In this document: in pieces, positions 61,781 to 64,000 of the stretch
Layout of the letters: each line of letters begins with the position of its first letter
Numbering within the stretch: position 1 is the first letter of the stretch
Assembly (NCBI RefSeq): GCF_000372725.1
Contig: NW_005201392.1
Span: 189,886 to 253,885, forward strand
Origin: Emiliania huxleyi CCMP1516
Lineage: Eukaryota > Haptophyta > Isochrysidales > Noelaerhabdaceae
Reading direction: 5' to 3'
DNA: 64,000 bases
Translations under genes and position numbers: made by a program
The notes under the pieces: model-generated
The model's input: only the letters and a program-made list of their open reading frames with translations
Databases searched by the model: none
Told to the model about the DNA's origin: nothing

Positions 61781-63380
61781 ATGGGGCAACTACTCTCAGA
61801 GGATTACGCCGTCAGTCCCGTCTGGGACGGACAGCCAATCCTTGCGGGTGGCGGGACATGTGCTGCTTCTCAAGACGAAGCTGATTCAGACTGCAAACAG
61901 CAGGGAGACGGAGCGGAGAACTTCGCGGTGTCGTCGTGTTCGCTTCAAAGCCCGGGCGACTCAGAAACGAAGGGCCTTGCGGACTATGATGCGTGCCTCG
62001 CAAAGTGCACTGGCGAATCGGCTAGGTACATGGTTTTCACAATAGGATCGTCGACTGAGCCGTCGTCCTGCATTTGCTGGATCGACTCAGAATTCAAGCA
62101 GTCTTGCACGCAATACATCTTTAGGAACCCATACCTTACCCTTCCCGCTGGTTTCGATGGGGCGCAACTCGACGACAACTGCTTCGGCTGCGTCGCCGAG
62201 GAAGCGACGAAAAACTTCCATGAGTGCATCGGAGCGGCGGAGGGGGGCGGATCGCTCACGATTGCGCCAGCGCTCCCACCGTCGCCAAGTTCGCCACCAT
62301 ACCCGCCGCGGGCGCCCAAACTGCCCGACGGCGGGACGCCGAGCGAGGTCACGGCCATCTTCACAGCAACTATCGACTGCGACCACGCCTTCAAAGAGCT
62401 CGCCAAAGCTGAGTTTGGCCAGGCGTGCAACGTTAATCCAGACGACATCAGTGTCGGGTGCCAACACGAGACTCTGCTCTGTAATTCGGGCACGTGCAGT
62501 GAGGGGCGCCGCCTCGCTACAGCATCGCAAGAGGTGGTAGTCGTAATGAGGACGACAGAAGACAATCAGCAGAACAACGCGGCTGCCCGAACCTTCCTAG
62601 ATGACGGCGCCGCAGAGAGTGCCTTCGGTTCCTCCATCACGCGAGGCCGACTTTCGCGGCCGACACGGCACCTTCTACAACTTTTTCTCCGCGCCTGACT
62701 TCGGCGTCAACGTCAAGATGGAGGAGGCTCGCTTCTTCCTGCACGGGGACAAGCTGACCGTGGATGGCACCTTCATCACCGAGGCGCCTCCGCCTCCCCC
62801 CCACCCCTCCCCCCGTCCCGCGCGAGGCCCGTGTCACCTTGCGCCGCGCGCCTAGGCGCACGTGGTCGTGCGCAACCGCAAGCTGGCTCAGACCAAGTGG
62901 GCCAACGCCTCCTACATCGCGGCGAATCTAAACGACTTCAACACGGGCTGGGCGTTCGTCCAGGGCAGCTGCGGCGGCGCAAACTTCACGCGCGGGCTCG
63001 GCAGCCCCAAGAAGGTCTGCGGAGGGCTGACCGTCAAGACCACCTTTTCGGGCGCGTCCTTCACCGTCGGGAACTGGACGCTGACCGTCCACGGCAACTA
63101 CGTCTATGGCCGCATCTCTGACCCCAGCACCGCCTTGACCTCGCCTTCAAGGCCCGCGGCGACGCGCCCGCGCGCTCAGTGCCGCATGGCATCGTCGGCC
63201 AGGTCAGAGAGAGAGGGGGGGGGAGAGGGAGAGCTTGCCGAGAATGGCAAAGAGATACAACATCTCCAGCGACACTGAGCGACTTGCGCCTTCTCCCGCT
63301 AGTCCTTCTCGTCGACGGCCCCGCGCCATGGGAAGAAGGACGTCTATCCCAAGGAGGGCCGCACCGTGACCTCTGCGATG
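61781..63380 (+). CDS. Cys-rich multidomain protein, secreted-type, with frameshifts
   Basis: Frame 61781-62640 starts at ATG and has a Cys-rich part (CAASQDEADSDCKQQGDGAE, YDACLAKCTG, CICWIDSEFKQSC, NCFGCVAEEATKNFHECIGA), a Pro/Ser linker and a small domain (VTAIFTATIDCDHAFKELAK). At about 62645 the frame changes to ADFRGRHGTFYNFFSAPDFG, then VDGTFITE, a 72-bp GC-AG intron (62784-62855), AHVVVRNRKLAQTKWANASY and NWTLTVHGNYVYGRIS. Another one-base shift at about 63133 leads to ARSVPHGIVGQ, then a GT-AG intron (63203-63302) and APRHGKKDVYPKEGRTVTSAM. The second half resembles a conserved algal/plant secreted domain (HGxxYNFxS...HGIVGQ...GKKDxYP...TTSAM). No signal peptide is visible, so a first exon may have been displaced by the retroelement just upstream. 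The end beyond 63380 is uncertain. Confidence 0.5.
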
Positions 63381-64000
63381 GTTTTTGCATAGCCAGCGCT
63401 CAGCCACACAACCTCACAAGCACCTGCACTCTACGATTGTGAAAGGGGGAGGGCGCGATCGAGGGACGTGCAGCACAGTACGAGGTCCCTGGGCCATTTG
63501 GGACGGACTTTGCTTTCTCCCGTTTCGAGGGCGGGCGAAGTGCACCCAGCCGGGGCGCTCGAGCCGGGCCGGGCCTCACCCCTGCACTCTCTGTCCTCTA
63601 GGCGCCGAGGCGACTGCACCTCGCGAGGCAGCACGCCTGGCCGACATGGAGGCCGCGGCCACAGAGCGGTCGGAGTGAGCGCCATCCATGGCACCGCTTT
63701 TGCAACCCACTGGGCCTTGCACCTCTGCGGAGCGTGGTGCGAGAAGCAGGTGCGCTGTGGCGGTTTGCAAGGCGGTGTCGTACTGAGGGGGGCTGGGCGC
63801 TGCTCGCTTCCGGCGCTGCGCGCCTCCGTTTCTTCCCTGGTGGGGGGCGTGTGTTTCTTTCCCAACGCGCAACCCCCAAATTGATCGGTGAGGGAAACGG
63901 GCGGCATTTTCTACATCATCCCTCGCAGGTTGCGCGGTGTTTGTTCCCCCGATTCCACCACTCCTGGGTGGGGGTTTCTTTGCTTTTCTCGGGGGGTCTT
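63381..64000. other. window end, content uncertain
   Basis: May contain a last exon of the preceding gene near 63601-63678 (GCC GAG GCG ACT...), but no motif confirms it. G-rich runs occur at 63783-63845 and at the end. Confidence 0.3.

Overview
The window is nuclear DNA of a GC-rich unicellular alga, most likely a haptophyte close to Emiliania (Gephyrocapsa) huxleyi. That is inference. It rests on high GC, short introns of about 70-115 bp with a large share of GC-AG splice junctions (14 of the 35 introns I could place by frame continuity), abundant microsatellites, a TGA-decoded selenoprotein with a recognisable SECIS element, FAST/OPR-like 'LANTVWAYATAG' repeats, and cysteine-rich secreted proteins. 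Nothing prokaryotic was seen. All gene models are hand-built from frame, splice sites and family knowledge. No search was run.

Left part (1-20 kb): after about 3.5 kb without a recognisable gene come BBS8/TTC8 (-), a protein joining a SUZ12-type VEFS box to a PHD finger (-), fragments of a non-LTR-like retroelement, an OPR-like RAP-domain RNA-binding protein (-), a longer retroelement fragment, RNase H2 subunit A (+) and a retinoblastoma-related protein (+). Middle (20-38.5 kb): an intron-bearing DDE-transposase-like gene (+), a glycosyltransferase-2/sulfotransferase fusion (-), a frameshifted chromodomain/zinc-finger gene (-), a DEAD-box helicase of MSS116/RH26 type (-), a patatin/cPLA2-like lipase (+), an F-box protein (-) and an alpha-tubulin gene (+) whose first exon is missing. 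Right part (38.5-64 kb): a modular secreted cysteine-rich protein with a cupredoxin domain and acidic/lysine repeats (+), WBP4 (-) broken by a 100-N assembly gap, a membrane-anchored glutathione peroxidase selenoprotein (+), pseudogene fragments, a type II membrane FkbM-like protein (+), a MITE-like element with perfect 47-bp terminal inverted repeats, a chromodomain protein (-), a fucosyltransferase-like enzyme (-), a third retroelement fragment and a secreted-type multidomain gene (+).

The genes are ordinary eukaryotic neighbours rather than one pathway. Functional themes are chromatin and cell cycle (VEFS-PHD, RB, two chromodomain loci), cilium/cytoskeleton (BBS8, alpha-tubulin), RNA metabolism (RAP/OPR, DEAD-box, WBP4, RNase H2A) and the secretory surface (glycosyltransferase-sulfotransferase, cupredoxin/acidic repeat protein, fucosyltransferase-like enzyme).

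The most unusual signals concern intron origin. One 74-bp intron consists almost entirely of a perfect reverse complement of an exon from a paralogous module 1.2 kb downstream in the same gene. Another 74-bp intron resembles the exon that follows it. A third ends in an 11-nt direct repeat of its upstream exon boundary. A series of GC-AG introns has been duplicated together with its exons. Assembly problems are visible around the gap at 43199-43298, and several otherwise conserved frames carry single-base shifts.
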